Shown piece after piece: positions 37,918 through 47,656 of a DNA stretch of 64,000 nucleotides. The stretch's first letter is position 1. Every line of letters begins with the position of its first letter. This stretch comes from Microvirga sp. (GTDB lineage Bacteria; Pseudomonadota; Alphaproteobacteria; Rhizobiales; Beijerinckiaceae), in the NCBI GenBank assembly GCA_022241475.1, contig JAKOMT010000006.1, positions 62,001-126,000 on the forward strand, given 5' to 3'. The translations under genes and the position numbers were made by a program. The notes below the pieces were generated by a model. It saw only the letters and a program-made list of their open reading frames with translations. It was not told the origin of the DNA and did not search any database.

Positions 37918-39050
37918 GCCTGCGCTCCCGAAAGGTCTCGCGAACCATCTCCCGCCGCGATCCGGTCGAGCCAGAACGAGCAGCCGACGGCCGGCGCGTT
38001 CGCGCTCCTGTCGAGATGGGTGAGCAGCCTGTCGTAGCGCCCGCCGCCGACGAGCGGCTTCGCGTCGGACGCGTCGGCGCGCACGATCTCGAAGATGAAG
38101 CCCGTGTAGTAATCGAGGTTGCGCGCGAAATCGGTGCGGAATCGCAGGAGCGAAAGATCGACGCCGCTCGCAGCGACGAAGCCGACGCGCTCCTCGTAGA
38201 GACCGAGCGCCGTCTCGACGTCCAGCGACGCCTCGCGGGCGAGTTCGCGGATCTGCGCCCCCGCCTCGTCGGGACCGCCGGCGATGGCGAGATAGCGCCG
38301 CAGCACCGCTCGCGCTTCGTCGGAGAGGGCGCCGGTGCGCTGCGCGGCGCGGGCGAGAAAGCGTTCGGCGATGTCGCCGGCGCTGCGTCCGCCGACGGTC
38401 GAGATGCCGGCGATGGAGAGGACGTCCTCGACGAAGGCGCGCGCCGCCTGAGGGTCCTGGCCCTCGATGGCCGCGAGAAGGCCTGCGTGCTCGACATCCG
38501 GCGCGGCGGGCGCCGGCGCCGCGAGCGCGGCCGCCGCGCGTCCCGAGACGACGTCGCGGATGAGCCGGCTCTTGGCGGCGGCGGGGACGGCGAGGGCGTC
38601 GATCACCGCTTCGAGCAGGCCGACGTCGCCGAGACGCACCGAAACGGGACCCGCGCCGAGGCGCGACAACCCCTCCAGCGCCATCGCGAGGATTTCGGCG
38701 TCCGCGGCGGCGGCGTCGTCGCGTCCGATGGATTCGACGCCCGCCTGCATGAACTCGCCCGTCTCGCCCGCGCGCAGGCGGAAGACCGGGCCGCGATAGC
38801 AATAGGCCGCCGGCAGGGCGGCGGCGTTGGAGGCGAGATGCGCGCGGCAGACGGGGATCGTGTATTCGGGCCGCAGGCACAGTTCCGTTCCCGCCGCGTC
38901 CTGCGTGACGAACATGCGCCGGCGCATGTCCTCGCCGGACAGGTCGAGGAACAGATCCGCCGGCTGCAGCACGGACGGCTCGGTCAGGCGATAGCCCTCG
39001 CCCTCGAAGAGGGCGACGAGGGCGTCGCCGGAAGTGATGGCGTCGTTCAT
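37914..39050 (-). CDS. hisZ: ATP phosphoribosyltransferase regulatory subunit
   Basis: HisRS-like protein without charging activity that activates HisG and binds histidine for feedback. 378 residues with class II synthetase-like motifs: [36 protein letters not shown] (motif 2 region), [31 protein letters not shown] and [10 protein letters not shown]. It is immediately upstream of hisG with a 4-base overlap. Confidence 0.93.
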   Translation of the reverse strand: MNDAITSGDALVALFEGEGYRLTEPSVLQPADLFLDLSGEDMRRRMFVTQDAAGTELCLRPEYTIPVCRAHLASNAAALPAAYCYRGPVFRLRAGETGEFMQAGVESIGRDDAAAADAEILAMALEGLSRLGAGPVSVRLGDVGLLEAVIDALAVPAAAKSRLIRDVVSGRAAAALAAPAPAAPDVEHAGLLAAIEGQDPQAARAFVEDVLSIAGISTVGGRSAGDIAERFLARAAQRTGALSDEARAVLRRYLAIAGGPDEAGAQIRELAREASLDVETALGLYEERVGFVAASGVDLSLLRFRTDFARNLDYYTGFIFEIVRADASDAKPLVGGGRYDRLLTHLDRSANAPAVGCSFWLDRIAAGDGSRDLSGAQA

Positions 39051-39134
39051 GGCGTTCCCGTCGTGCGGAGCGCGCTCGCTCCGGCGACGCTTATTGCACG
39101 AAAACGTGAATCCTTCGCAAGGCGCGCCGACAAG

Positions 39135-39164
39135 AAAACCCCGGCCGCGGGGGCGGCCGGGGCT
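39135..39164 (-). terminator. Terminator downstream of the chemoreceptor gene
   Basis: Ten-base arms CCCCGGCCGC (39139-39148) and GCGGCCGGGG (39153-39162) with a GGGG loop. On the minus strand it is followed by TTTTC, a fair U-tract. It lies about 30 bases beyond the stop of the chemoreceptor gene and before hisZ. Confidence 0.8.
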
Positions 39165-39192
39165 TCGATTCGCCGGCGCCGGACCCGCGCGC

Positions 39193-41346
39193 TCAGGCCG
39201 CCTTGATGTGGGCGACGAAGCTGCGGACGCGCTCGTTGACGCCGGCCGCCTGCTTCTGGAGTTCGGCCGCCGTGCGCACCACGACGTCGGCGGCCTCGTC
39301 TGCCGAGACGATGACGCTGCGCACGCCCTGAATGTCGTCGCTGACGCTCGCCGCGCCGCCGCGCGCCACGTCGGCGCTGTGGGCGATGGTCTGCGTTGCG
39401 GCGGACTGCTCCTCGACCGCCGCCGAGACGGAGGTCATGGCCGAGGAGATCTCGCCCACTTTGGTCTGGATCTGGCCGACGGCGTCGACCGCGCGCAGCG
39501 TCGCCACGCGCATTTCCTCGATCTGCAGGCCGATCTCCTCCGTCGCCTTGGCCGTCTGGGTCGCGAGACCCTTGACCTCCTGCGCGACGACCGCGAAGCC
39601 CTTGCCGGCCTCGCCCGCGCGCGCCGCCTCGATGGTGGCGTTGAGCGCGAGAAGGTTCGTCTGGTTGGCGATGCTCTCGATCAGGCCGACGATCTCGCCG
39701 ATGCGCGCGGCGCATTCGTTGAGCGACATCACGACGCCGCTCGTGTCGGCGGCGAATTCGTTGGTCTCGTTGGTGACGGCCGCCGAGCGGGCGATGAGCT
39801 GGGAGATCTCGACGATGGAGGAGGAGAGCTGCTCGGTCGAGGACGCGACGTCCTGCACCGAATGGCTGGCCGTGCTCGCGGCGCCCGCCACGCGGTCCGA
39901 ACCGTCGCGGGCCTCTTCGGAGAGCTGGGCCATCGAATTCGCGGCGCGGGTCAGTTCTTCCGCCTCGCGGCCGAGCGTCGCTACGGCTTCGCCGATCGCG
40001 GCCTCGAGATCGTCGGCGAGCTCGTGCATCATCTTTCCGCGCGCTTCCGTTTCGCGGCGTTGCGCGCGCTCGGTCTCGCGTTGACGCTCCGCCGCGTCCA
40101 TCTGCACGCGGTCGCGAATGTCGCAGACGGCCCGGGCGATGTCGCCAATCTCGTCACGGCGCTCCTCTCCGGCGACATGCGCGACGTTCGAATCCTCGGC
40201 GAGCCCGCGCAAGGCTTCCGTGAGCGCGCGGATCGGCTTCACGATCGAGCGTCCGGTCAGGAATGCGAGCAGGAGCGCGGCGCCGAGCATCGTCAGCGTG
40301 GCGATCATCACGCCACGGCCCGTCGCGGCCACCTGCTGGAGAGCCTCCGACGTCTCGAGGTCGGTGACGACGAAGAAGTCCTGGCCGAGCCAGGAGATCG
40401 CGCGCTTCTCGGCGAAGCGCTCGCGGCCGTTCTCGTCGACATAGGTGAAGGATCCGGTGTCGGCGGCCTCGACGGCCGGACGCGAGAGCTGCGACAGGGC
40501 GGTCACCCCGTCGACCAGCGGGCGGTTGGAGCGCAGGACGCCGTCCGAGCCGAAGAGATAGCTTTCGCCGCTCACTCCGAGCCCTTCGCGAGACGCGATG
40601 CGCGCATCGAGCTTGGCGGGGGTGATGCGATAGACGACGGCTCCGAGCAGCCCGCCGCCCCTGTCCTCCGGCGCGAAGGCGGGGGTCGCGAGGAAGGCGG
40701 AGGGCTCGCCGTTCGCCGGAGCGTACGGCGCGAAATCGACGAGAACGGGCGTGGTTCCGTCGGATTCGACCGCGCCACGGAACGCCGCTTCGAGAGCGGT
40801 GCCGGCGATCACCGGACCATCGATCTTCTCGGCGAAGTCGCCGTATTTGGCCACCGAATAGACGACGTCCCCGTCGCTTGAGATCACGATGATGTCGGCG
40901 TAGCCGCGCTCGGCCATGATCGAGCGGAAGGAGGGGTGGACCCGGGAATGCCGCCAGGCGTAGATCGTGCGGTTGCCGTCCCCGTTGCGCGCGACGCGCG
41001 CCTCGGCGTCCTCGCCCTCGGTGAAGAACGCCTGGAACTCGACCCTCTGCTGTTCGCCGGTGCGGTAGGCGCCGAGCAACTCGTCGAGAGTGATGCCGAC
41101 GACGGCGTTGTCCGAGAGCGTTTCGATGTCGCGGGCCATGGCGGAGAGGTCTTCCCCGATCGTCTGCGCGCGTGAATTGGCGATCAGGGCGAGCCTGTCG
41201 CGCGTCGCGTCGACGAGGGCGTCCCGCGAGCTGGTATAGGCGTAGTATCCGACGGACACAGAGGACAGCAGAGCGACGAGGCCGATCGTAAAGGTGATCC
41301 GCATCTGAAGGCTCAAGCTCGTGAGCGCAACCAGTAATTTCTTCAT
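39193..41346 (-). CDS. Methyl-accepting chemotaxis protein with dCache-type sensor
   Basis: 717 residues from ATG 41346. One helix at about residues 12-34, a long periplasmic double-Cache-like sensor (to about residue 335; note [20 protein letters not shown]), a second helix ([20 protein letters not shown]), a HAMP domain ([20 protein letters not shown]) and a signalling coiled coil with the conserved hairpin tip [30 protein letters not shown]. It has no C-terminal CheR-tethering pentapeptide. The ligand is unknown; dCache domains often bind amino acids or amines. cheZ lies 1.4 kb further on. Confidence 0.92.
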   Translation of the reverse strand: MKKLLVALTSLSLQMRITFTIGLVALLSSVSVGYYAYTSSRDALVDATRDRLALIANSRAQTIGEDLSAMARDIETLSDNAVVGITLDELLGAYRTGEQQRVEFQAFFTEGEDAEARVARNGDGNRTIYAWRHSRVHPSFRSIMAERGYADIIVISSDGDVVYSVAKYGDFAEKIDGPVIAGTALEAAFRGAVESDGTTPVLVDFAPYAPANGEPSAFLATPAFAPEDRGGGLLGAVVYRITPAKLDARIASREGLGVSGESYLFGSDGVLRSNRPLVDGVTALSQLSRPAVEAADTGSFTYVDENGRERFAEKRAISWLGQDFFVVTDLETSEALQQVAATGRGVMIATLTMLGAALLLAFLTGRSIVKPIRALTEALRGLAEDSNVAHVAGEERRDEIGDIARAVCDIRDRVQMDAAERQRETERAQRRETEARGKMMHELADDLEAAIGEAVATLGREAEELTRAANSMAQLSEEARDGSDRVAGAASTASHSVQDVASSTEQLSSSIVEISQLIARSAAVTNETNEFAADTSGVVMSLNECAARIGEIVGLIESIANQTNLLALNATIEAARAGEAGKGFAVVAQEVKGLATQTAKATEEIGLQIEEMRVATLRAVDAVGQIQTKVGEISSAMTSVSAAVEEQSAATQTIAHSADVARGGAASVSDDIQGVRSVIVSADEAADVVVRTAAELQKQAAGVNERVRSFVAHIKAA

Positions 41347-41588
41347 CGTGATCCTATGCCCCCTCATGCCGTCGATCGTCCCGCCATTCGGAGTTGCGCA
41401 ATCCGCAGGCTCGAAAGTCGGGATCACCGGGCGAAAACCGGCGAAAGCCGCAATATCGAGGTTCACACTGATTCAGAGGCGTTCATAAATCGTAATCGCT
41501 GACGCTTTTTCTTCCGTTGGGGCATCCCGAAACGCCACGACCGCCCGCGCGGACGCGAACGGTCGTGGTCGAGAATGCGATCGCAGCT

Positions 41589-42386
41589 TCAGAGGACGAC
41601 GACGCGCGCGCCGACCCGAACCCGTCCGTAAAGGTCGATGACGTCGTCGTTCATCATCCTGATGCAACCGGAGGACATGGCGTGGCCGATGGTGTGCGGC
41701 TCGTTCGTGCCATGGATGCGGTAGAGCGTGGCGCCGAGATAGAGCGCCCGGGCGCCGAGCGGATTGTCCGGGCCGCCGGCCATGAAGGCGGGCAATTCCG
41801 GCTGGCGGCGGCGCATCGATTCCGGCGGACGCCAGTCCGGCCACTCGGCCTTGCGGCTGATTCGCTGCGATCCCTTCCAGGAAAAACCCTCGCGACCGAC
41901 GCCGACGCCGTAGCGTACGGCCCGCCCGCCTTCCTGCACGAAATACAGGAAGCGGTTGCGCGTATCGACGACGATCGTACCGGGCGCCTCGCTGCCCTGA
42001 TAGGCGACGACCTGACGGCTGAAGCGCGGATCGACTCCCTGTCCACGCGAGACCGGCTGGAATATCCCGGCCGTGCGCTCCCGGCTCGCCGATCCGGCGC
42101 GCTGTCCCGGCGCAATCTCGGCGGGGATGACGGACGGGATCACCTGTTGCGAACGATTGGAGCCGCCACTCCGGGGTTCGACCGGAGGCGGAGCGGAGTA
42201 CGCGCGCGGGGACGGGTCGCGCCCGGTGAGCAGGAGTTCGATGAACCCGCCGCCGAGACTGGGCGCCGGAGCGCCCGGCTCGGCGTAGCGGGCGCCGCTC
42301 TGGGCGTGCGTCGGCGACGCGCCCGCGGCGAAGGCGAAGCCGGCGGCGAGAAGCGCGCAGGCGAGGGCAGTGCCGATCGATCTCAT
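41589..42386 (-). CDS. L,D-transpeptidase (YkuD domain), secreted
   Basis: 265 residues from ATG 42386, which has GAGAGG upstream on the minus strand. A Sec signal peptide ends near PTHAQ. A Pro/Ser-rich linker of about 90 residues leads to the YkuD domain with IHGTNEPHTIGHAMSSGCIRMMNDDVIDLYGRV, which contains the catalytic His and Cys. It is a paralogue of the lipoprotein at 10975-11619: both share APGTIVVD, RNRFLYLV-like and NPLGARALYL motifs, but this one lacks a lipobox. Role: 3-3 cross-links in peptidoglycan or protein anchoring. Confidence 0.9.
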   Translation of the reverse strand: MRSIGTALACALLAAGFAFAAGASPTHAQSGARYAEPGAPAPSLGGGFIELLLTGRDPSPRAYSAPPPVEPRSGGSNRSQQVIPSVIPAEIAPGQRAGSASRERTAGIFQPVSRGQGVDPRFSRQVVAYQGSEAPGTIVVDTRNRFLYFVQEGGRAVRYGVGVGREGFSWKGSQRISRKAEWPDWRPPESMRRRQPELPAFMAGGPDNPLGARALYLGATLYRIHGTNEPHTIGHAMSSGCIRMMNDDVIDLYGRVRVGARVVVL

Positions 42387-42788
42387 CGAAAACCTCTCGA
42401 AAAACGAGTGTCGGGCCATAGCCGTCGGAGCGAACGCCGGCGTCGCCCGAACGGACGGCGCGCCAAGCGTTCCCGCAGCTTTGAGGCCAGTATCGACGCT
42501 CGAATTTGAGGAATGCTTTCAGATGGGCGTCGGGCGCGACATTCCATCGACTTTTATCGTTATTGGTTATCGTCTTGTCTTCATTAATCATGAATGAAAT
42601 GTAAATTCGCGCGCCCGAGACCGGCGCGCCGGAATGCGCGCAGGCGCAATGCTGTCGCCTCGACGAGCGCTCCAACGCGTGCTCCGGGCCGCGCCCGAGG
42701 CCGCCGACGCGGGACCCGAGTTCACCATATCATAATCAATTGTTGGCAATCATCGTCGATGAAACACAACGGGATTAATGGCGGCTCC
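42387..42788. promoter_or_regulatory. Divergent intergenic region between an L,D-transpeptidase gene and cheZ
   Basis: About 400 bases without a convincing gene. Two AT-rich patches stand out: around 42540-42610 (runs like TTATCGTTATTGGTTATCG and AATCATGAATGAAATG) and around 42724-42760 (ACCATATCATAATCAATTG). These are the likely sites of divergent promoters and regulator binding. No clear palindrome was found. Confidence 0.4.
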
Positions 42789-43541
42789 ATGTCTTTGACG
42801 AACAAACGCTATCGCATCGAGGAAACTCACGGCCCGGACCCCCGCCTGCTCCAGAGGATCGAACATCCCCAACCCGCCGCGTCCGGCGCGGTCAATGATC
42901 CCCGCGTCGACCAGATCCTCGCGATGCTTCAGGAAATGAAGGGGTCCATGGACCCGGCGCTGCGACAATCGGCGGACGTCGTCGAAGCTTATCGCCGCGA
43001 GATCGCGGAGGTGTACGAGCTGCGCCGCGAGCTCGACGCGATGAAGCTCGCGATCACCTCGACCAAGAACGAAATCGCCTCCATCTATCGCTCGGAGAGC
43101 GAGGGCAAGGGCATGCGCCGCGTCGCCGGCGAGCTCGACGCGGTGGTGGGCGCGACCGAGGAGGCGACAAGTTCGATCCTCTCGGGGCTCGAGGATATCG
43201 AGACGCAAGCCAACATGCTGCGCGCCGCCGGGGTCGACAGCGGCAACAACGATCACGTCGGCGCGATTCTCGACCGCGTCGTCAGCATGTACGAGGCCTG
43301 CAACTTCCAGGACCTCACCGGCCAGCGCATCGGAAAGATCGTCAACGTCCTGAAGTTCGTCGAGGAGCGCCTCGACAAGATGATCGGCGTCTGGGGCGGT
43401 CTAGACGCCTTCAAGGACTTCTCGGCGGACAATCCCGGCCTTGCGACCATCGACGACGAGAAGTCGCTGCTCAACGGACCGAAGCTCGAGAGCGACGCCG
43501 GCCACGTCGACCAGAACGACATCGACGCGCTTTTCGGCTGA
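42789..43541 (+). CDS. cheZ: Protein phosphatase CheZ
   Basis: Dephosphorylates CheY-P to reset chemotaxis signalling. 250 residues from ATG 42789; ATG 42759 is an alternative. A long helical region (AYRREIAEVYELRRELDAMK) is followed by the catalytic segment ACNFQDLTGQRIGKIV, in which the Gln of FQDLTGQ is the active-site residue, and by a C-terminal CheY-binding tail ending NDIDALFG after a flexible Asp-rich linker. The rest of the che operon is not in the window. Its nearest chemotaxis neighbour is the receptor at 39193. Confidence 0.9.
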   Translation: MSLTNKRYRIEETHGPDPRLLQRIEHPQPAASGAVNDPRVDQILAMLQEMKGSMDPALRQSADVVEAYRREIAEVYELRRELDAMKLAITSTKNEIASIYRSESEGKGMRRVAGELDAVVGATEEATSSILSGLEDIETQANMLRAAGVDSGNNDHVGAILDRVVSMYEACNFQDLTGQRIGKIVNVLKFVEERLDKMIGVWGGLDAFKDFSADNPGLATIDDEKSLLNGPKLESDAGHVDQNDIDALFG

Positions 43542-43608
43542 GTTTTCGCGCCGCTTGCGGGCGCGGGCGAATCGGTTCAACCCTCGCCGGGCCACCGGGA
43601 GCTCGGCC

Positions 43609-44859
43609 ATGTCGACGGGTGAAACATCGGGTGAAGAGCCCCAGCGCGCCGGACGAAGCCGCGGCGTCGTGGTTACCGCGCTCGGCGTCGCGCAGATCCT
43701 CTCCTGGGGGTCGAGTTTCTACCTCCTCGGCGTGCTCGCGGCCCCCATCGTCGCCGATACCGGCTGGTCGAAGGCGGCCGTCGTCGGCGGTCTCACCGCC
43801 GCGCTCGTGACGGCGGGATTCGCGTCGCCGCGCGTCGGCGGCGCCATTCAGGCGACGGGCGGCCGCCCGGTCCTGATGGCGGCCTCGCTGCTCCTCGCCG
43901 CCGGCCTCGCGGCGCTCTCCTTCGCCCAGAACCTCGCGCAGTATTATCTAGCCTGGATCGTGCTCGGACTCGGCATGGGCGCGGGGCTCTACGATGCGGC
44001 CTTCGCCACGCTCGGGCGCCTCTACGGCTCGAACGCGCGCCAGGCCATCACGACGCTGACCCTGTTCGGCGGATTCGCGAGCACGGTCGGCTGGCCGACG
44101 AGCGCCTTCCTCGTCGAGGCGCTCGGCTGGCGAGGGGCCTGTCTCGCCTACGCCTGCCTCCATCTCGTCGTCACGCTGCCGCTCGTCGCCCTCGTGCTGC
44201 CGCGCGCGCCGGCCGACATCCGCGACGCGCCGCGGCTGTCGCTGGGCGATCTCCTGCGGGGGAGGGGGAGCGCGGGGGGCGCCCTGCCCCCGGAAGACCG
44301 GCTCCTGTTCGGCCTGGTCGCCGCTGGCATGACGAGCGCGATCGTCGCCTCGGCGGTCATCTCGATGCACCTGATGACGATCTTGCAGGCGCGGGGCCTC
44401 ACGCTCGCGGCCGCCGTCGCGCTCGGGGCCCTCGTCGGCCCGAGCCAGGTCGGGGCGCGCCTCGTCGAGACGGTCTTCGGCCGCCGTTTCCATCCCCTCT
44501 GGACTGCGGCGATCTCGGCCGCGCTGACAACGACCGGGGTGGCGATGCTCGCCGCCGGCGCGCCCATCATTTCGCTGTCGCTCGTCTTCTACGGCGCGGG
44601 GCTCGGGATCTACTCCATCGTGCGCGGCTCGCTGCCGCTGGCGCTGTTCGGGCCTTCGCGCTACGCGGCGCTTATGGGCAAGCTGGCTTTGCCGACGTTG
44701 CTCGCGGGCGCGCTCGCGCCGCTCGTGAGCGCCTACGTGATCGACGCCGCCGGTCCCGACGCGCTTCTCGCCGGTCTCGTCGCGATCTGCCTGCTGCACG
44801 CGGTGATCCTCGCCGCCGTCGCGCTCGAGGCGCGCCGGCGTGGACCGCCCGCCGCGTGA
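43609..44859 (+). CDS. MFS transporter
   Basis: 416 residues with 12 predicted helices, starting at ATG 43609 with GGGAG upstream. A conserved MFS-like loop follows helix 2 (ASPRVGGAIQATGGRPVLMAA). The helix 4-5 region reads LYDAAFATLGRLYGSNARQAITTLTLFGGFASTVGWPTSAF, similar to the oxalate/formate or monocarboxylate-type MFS branch. The substrate cannot be assigned. It follows cheZ by 67 bases and converges on msrA. An alternative longer start inside cheZ is not family-like. Confidence 0.85.
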   Translation: MSTGETSGEEPQRAGRSRGVVVTALGVAQILSWGSSFYLLGVLAAPIVADTGWSKAAVVGGLTAALVTAGFASPRVGGAIQATGGRPVLMAASLLLAAGLAALSFAQNLAQYYLAWIVLGLGMGAGLYDAAFATLGRLYGSNARQAITTLTLFGGFASTVGWPTSAFLVEALGWRGACLAYACLHLVVTLPLVALVLPRAPADIRDAPRLSLGDLLRGRGSAGGALPPEDRLLFGLVAAGMTSAIVASAVISMHLMTILQARGLTLAAAVALGALVGPSQVGARLVETVFGRRFHPLWTAAISAALTTTGVAMLAAGAPIISLSLVFYGAGLGIYSIVRGSLPLALFGPSRYAALMGKLALPTLLAGALAPLVSAYVIDAAGPDALLAGLVAICLLHAVILAAVALEARRRGPPAA

Positions 44860-44863
44860 GCGC

Positions 44864-45517
44864 TCAGGCGGGTTGGCCGGTTCCGACGGCGCAGGTCACG
44901 CCTGTGCCGCCGAGCCCGCAATAGCCGGCCGGATTTTTGGCCAGATACTGCTGATGCTCCGCTTCGGCGAAATAGAACGGGCCGGCTTCGAGGATCTCGG
45001 TCGTGATCGCGGGGAACCCGCGCTCGGCCAGCGCGCGGGCGTAGGCCTCGCGGCTCGCGATGGCGGCCGCCATCTGCTGATCGTCGAAGACGTAAACGCC
45101 CGAGCGGTACTGCGTTCCGGAATCGTTGCCCTGGCGCATGCCCTGCGTCGGATCGTGCCCCTCCCAGAACGCGGCGAGGAGGGTCGCCAGCGGAAGGGCC
45201 TCCGGATCGTAGACCACGAGCACGACCTCGTTGTGCCCGGTCATCCCGGAGCAGACCTCGCGATAGGTGGGGTTCGGAGTATGGCCCGCCGCGTAGCCGA
45301 CGGCGGTGACGTGAACGCCCGGCAAGCGCCAGAACAGGCGCTCGGCGCCCCAGAAGCAGCCGAGCCCGAACACGATCTTGCGCGCGCCGTCGGGATAGGG
45401 GCCCTTCAGCGGGGCGCCGTTGACGAAATGCGTCGTCGCCGTCGGGATCGGGTCCGGCCTGCCGGGCAGAGCCTCGGCGGCGGTCGGTATCGTGGACTTC
45501 TTGAACAGGCCGAACAT
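44864..45517 (-). CDS. msrA: Peptide methionine sulfoxide reductase MsrA
   Basis: Repairs S-methionine sulfoxide in proteins using thioredoxin. 217 residues with the catalytic motif [13 protein letters not shown] near residues 51-63. The remaining signature regions are [13 protein letters not shown] and [17 protein letters not shown]-terminal cysteines ([16 protein letters not shown]) can act as resolving residues. Cytoplasmic, with no signal peptide. It converges on the MFS gene with 4 bases between them. Confidence 0.95.
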   Translation of the reverse strand: MFGLFKKSTIPTAAEALPGRPDPIPTATTHFVNGAPLKGPYPDGARKIVFGLGCFWGAERLFWRLPGVHVTAVGYAAGHTPNPTYREVCSGMTGHNEVVLVVYDPEALPLATLLAAFWEGHDPTQGMRQGNDSGTQYRSGVYVFDDQQMAAAIASREAYARALAERGFPAITTEILEAGPFYFAEAEHQQYLAKNPAGYCGLGGTGVTCAVGTGQPA

Positions 45518-45576
45518 CGCGCGTCTCCTCGCCTCGTGAAGGCGATATGGGGAGGGCGGGGCCGCTCGTCGAGGCG

Positions 45577-45900
45577 TCAGCGTTCGGTCAGGTAGCCGAT
45601 CGGCTCGGGAGGCGCGCGGCCGAGCCAGAGCAGAAGCGCGCCGAGAACGAAGGCCACGACGGCCGCAGGCGCGAGCAACAGGTTGAGAACCACCGGATCC
45701 CAGAGCATGGGATGCACGTGTCGCGTGATGGCGGGCTCCAGCATCGGGAAGGATTCCGGAAAGAGCTGGAAAAGAACCTGGCCGAGCGGCGTGAAGGAGA
45801 GTTCGGCGTTCGCGATCGTGCGCGCGCCGTCCACCACGAAGCCGACGAAGGCCGCGGCGACGAGCAGAAAACCGACGAGACGCAACACGAAGCGGATCAT
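45577..45900 (-). CDS. Hypothetical two-helix membrane protein
   Basis: 107 residues from ATG 45900. One helix at the N-terminus ([19 protein letters not shown]), a middle loop with [18 protein letters not shown] and a second helix ([23 protein letters not shown]), ending in [13 protein letters not shown]. The arrangement recalls small PetM-like membrane proteins of alphaproteobacteria, but I cannot name the family. It is upstream of msrA on the same strand, 59 bases away. Confidence 0.65.
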   Translation of the reverse strand: MIRFVLRLVGFLLVAAAFVGFVVDGARTIANAELSFTPLGQVLFQLFPESFPMLEPAITRHVHPMLWDPVVLNLLLAPAAVVAFVLGALLLWLGRAPPEPIGYLTER

Positions 45901-46152
45901 GGGGGCGATGACCTTTTTAATTTTATCGTTTTTTATCGGCCGCGCCGGCCCGCATGACAAGCCCCGAATTCGCCGCATCCGCGTCCAAAGCCTTTCGGCG
46001 CGCGGCGAATCCGGCGTTCGGACGCCCCCGCAGGCGCCGCTTCGGCCGCCCGGCGCCGCGCGACCGCCGCCGAGCGAAGGGCCGCCGCCGAAATCATCTT
46101 GCGCTCACTCACGCATCGGCTATACAGCCGGTCGGTCCGCGAGCGGACCCCC

Positions 46153-46242
46153 GGAGGGGTGGCCGAGTGGTTGAAGGCGCACGCCTGGAAAGTGTGTATG
46201 CGGGAAACCGTATCGAGGGTTCGAATCCCTCTCCCTCCGCCA
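46153..46242 (+). tRNA. tRNA-Ser (GGA)
   Basis: 90 bases fold as a class II tRNA: acceptor arm GGAGGGG paired with TCCCTCC, D-arm with GGCCGAGTGGTTGAAGGC, anticodon stem CACGC/GTGTG around loop CTGGAAA giving anticodon GGA, a long variable arm and the T-arm GAGGG TTCGAAT CCCTC. The discriminator base is G (46239), and CCA is encoded at 46240-46242. It reads UCC and UCU codons. Accessory genes follow directly, consistent with tRNA genes as insertion hotspots. Confidence 0.96.
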
Positions 46243-46395
46243 AACAATGCTGATTGCCCTCTATGGCGCGCAATAGAAACAGCGCTCCACGTGCCCGACC
46301 ATGCGGGACAGCTCTCGCCGAAAATGGCCGCCGATTACACGCCAACATCCAGCCCATCCTTCTGCTGTACCCGCTAATTATACCACAGAAGTGGA

Positions 46396-46729
46396 ATGGG
46401 CGATGTAGTTTACACCACCGTACCGGGTAATATTTCAACGCTCCTTTCAAAAATTAGGCAAGTCGGGGTGCCGCCCAAGGTCACGAATGCTTGGCTAAAG
46501 ACCACCGGTTTCAAATCCAGCAATGATGGCTCTCTGGTAGGCGTATTGCGAGTTGCAGGCCTTATTGATGGCAGCGGAGTGCCAACAGAACGATGGAGTC
46601 AATTCCGGGGGGGGGGGCGCAAGGAAATTCTGCGCTTGGCGAGGGTATCCGGCAGGGCTATTCTGAACTTTACGCAGTATATCCGGACGCGCACTCGCGT
46701 ACGAACTCCGACCTAGAGAATGTCTTCAG
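46396..46729 (+). pseudogene. DUF5343-like gene, frameshifted and 3'-truncated
   Basis: The first frame encodes YTTVPGNISTLLSKIRQVG, then PPKVTNAWLKTTGFKSSND and GLIDGSGVPTERWSQFR, the conserved start of DUF5343 proteins as I remember them. At a run of 11 G (46607-46617) the frame breaks; the family reading continues in another frame as ALGEGIRQGYSELYAVYPDA and DLENVFSS. One extra G, or two fewer, would rejoin them. After about 46729 the sequence changes to the tail of an IS630-type transposase. The gene is therefore both frameshifted and cut. DUF5343 proteins are common in mobile and defence regions; their role is unknown. Confidence 0.7.
46607..46617 (+). repeat. Poly-G tract (11 G) at the frameshift site
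   Basis: Eleven consecutive G inside the DUF5343-like reading frame, the longest homopolymer I noticed in the window. Slippage here would switch the frame, either biologically or as a sequencing error. Confidence 0.85.
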
Positions 46730-46852
46730 CTCCGGAAGGCCGCCGAAAGAACCCGCGATGGCCTGTGGTCCACCATCGGCCTCGCCATCGACCTCTTCGG
46801 CCCCCACGAGTGCCAAAACTACTTCGCTGCTGCCGGGTACGATGCAATATGA
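46730..46852 (+). mobile_element. IS630-family transposase C-terminal remnant
   Basis: Forty codons in a single frame reading LRKAAERTRDGLWSTIGLAI followed by DLFGPHECQNYFAAAGYDAI and a TGA at 46850-46852. This is the usual end of IS630-type transposases (RKAA..LW..IG....F.P.EC.NYF..AGY). No upstream catalytic DDE part and no terminal repeats were found, so it is a leftover of an element that interrupted or flanked the DUF5343-like gene. Identification is from remembered family pattern. Confidence 0.65.
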
Positions 46853-47018
46853 TCGGAAAATCCTCTAAACTGCGGAGGTGGCGAGTTGATCGGATCGTCA
46901 ATCGAAATCTCCGGCCTCTATGGGCGGGTTCGCCAAGGATCGCCTCGGCTCTGAACGCCCGCATCCGGGACGGGCGAAAGACGCTCCTTCACTGACGAGA
47001 TATCTCGTCCGGACAGCA
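46853..47018. other. Spacer between the IS remnant and the toxin gene
   Basis: No coding sequence is convincing here. Composition is mixed. A short inverted repeat, GAGATATCTC, lies at about 47000. It may hold the transcription end of the toxin-antitoxin unit, which reads toward it. Confidence 0.3.
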
Positions 47019-47402
47019 TCAAATCACCCCCGCGACGTCGGTGCGCGCGAAATCCTCGCCTACATAGAGCAAGCGGCATCCATGCTCCTTGGCGACTTCA
47101 TAGGCGAAGCAGTCCCCGAAATTCAGCGCCGCCGGATGCGCGCCTTTGCCCCAGATTTCGTAGGCGTGCGCGATGCGCCGCGCCGACGCCGGCGTGACAC
47201 TGACGACCTCGAAGCCGAGACCTGTGATGAGGCGCTCCATCTCCTCGCGGACATTGCGTCGAGCGGCGACGATCAACGCCTCCGCCACGGTGCCGGCGGA
47301 GATGAGGAGATCGCCCTCGGCCTCCAGCGCTGCGACGCAGGCGTCCGCGCTCGGCTCATTGAGCAAGATCGCCATCAGAGCCGACGTATCGACCGCCATC
47401 AT
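47019..47402 (-). CDS. vapC: VapC-type toxin (PIN-domain ribonuclease)
   Basis: 127 residues. PIN-domain acidic residues are in place: Asp in MMAVDTSALMAIL, Glu in AGTVAEALIV, Asp in ALNFGDCFAYEVAKEHG and a late Asp in LLYVGEDFARTDV. Such toxins cut tRNA or rRNA when freed from the antitoxin. Its ATG overlaps the antitoxin stop as ATGA and a second ATG follows at once, so the two genes are coupled. It belongs to the accessory patch after tRNA-Ser. Confidence 0.88.
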   Translation of the reverse strand: MMAVDTSALMAILLNEPSADACVAALEAEGDLLISAGTVAEALIVAARRNVREEMERLITGLGFEVVSVTPASARRIAHAYEIWGKGAHPAALNFGDCFAYEVAKEHGCRLLYVGEDFARTDVAGVI

Positions 47403-47656
47403 TCGGGCAGGCCGTCATCGCCGTAGAGGAAGTCCTGGCTACGCGCCGCGCTCGGCCCGGCGGCCGCTTTGGCGGCGGCGGATGCCCGCACAGCGTCAAG
47501 AAGCGTCCGTCGGGATTTCCGGTCAGTCGCCGCCTTGATCGGCGCCAGCCGCACGGCGGCGTGGCCGTGACGCGTCAAGATGACCTCGTCCCCTGCCTCG
47601 GCTCGCCGAACCAGCTCCGTCAACTGCCCCTTGGCTTCTGTCACGGACACTTGCAT
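47399..47656 (-). CDS. Phd/YefM-type antitoxin
   Basis: 85 residues. The N-terminal DNA-binding part MQVSVTEAKGQLTELVRRAE, followed by GDEVILTRHGHAAVRLAP, is a standard Phd/YefM fold. The C-terminal part is flexible and would neutralise the PIN toxin (ending SQDFLYGDDGLPE). It is the first gene of the pair and is expected to repress its own promoter. A patch rich in A/T (47690-47720, with repeated TGGTCC/GGACCA-like units) upstream is a likely operator. Confidence 0.87.
   Translation of the reverse strand: MQVSVTEAKGQLTELVRRAEAGDEVILTRHGHAAVRLAPIKAATDRKSRRTLLDAVRASAAAKAAAGPSAARSQDFLYGDDGLPE

Noticed and set aside
36742..38037. 431 aa plus-strand ORF opposite hisG
   Set aside because: Antisense of hisG and hisZ, with low-complexity composition.
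46109..46450. Minus-strand ORF of 113 aa containing a GEGFEPSIRFPAYTL-type string
   Set aside because: It lies across tRNA-Ser; this string is a known false protein made by translating the antisense of the tRNA. The same holds for 45933-46247 on the same strand and the plus-strand ORFs over the tRNA.
46396..46729. Phase-variable gene as the main reading of the G11 tract
   Set aside because: The 3' end of the gene is already lost to a transposase remnant, so decay is a simpler account. Kept only as a moderate finding.
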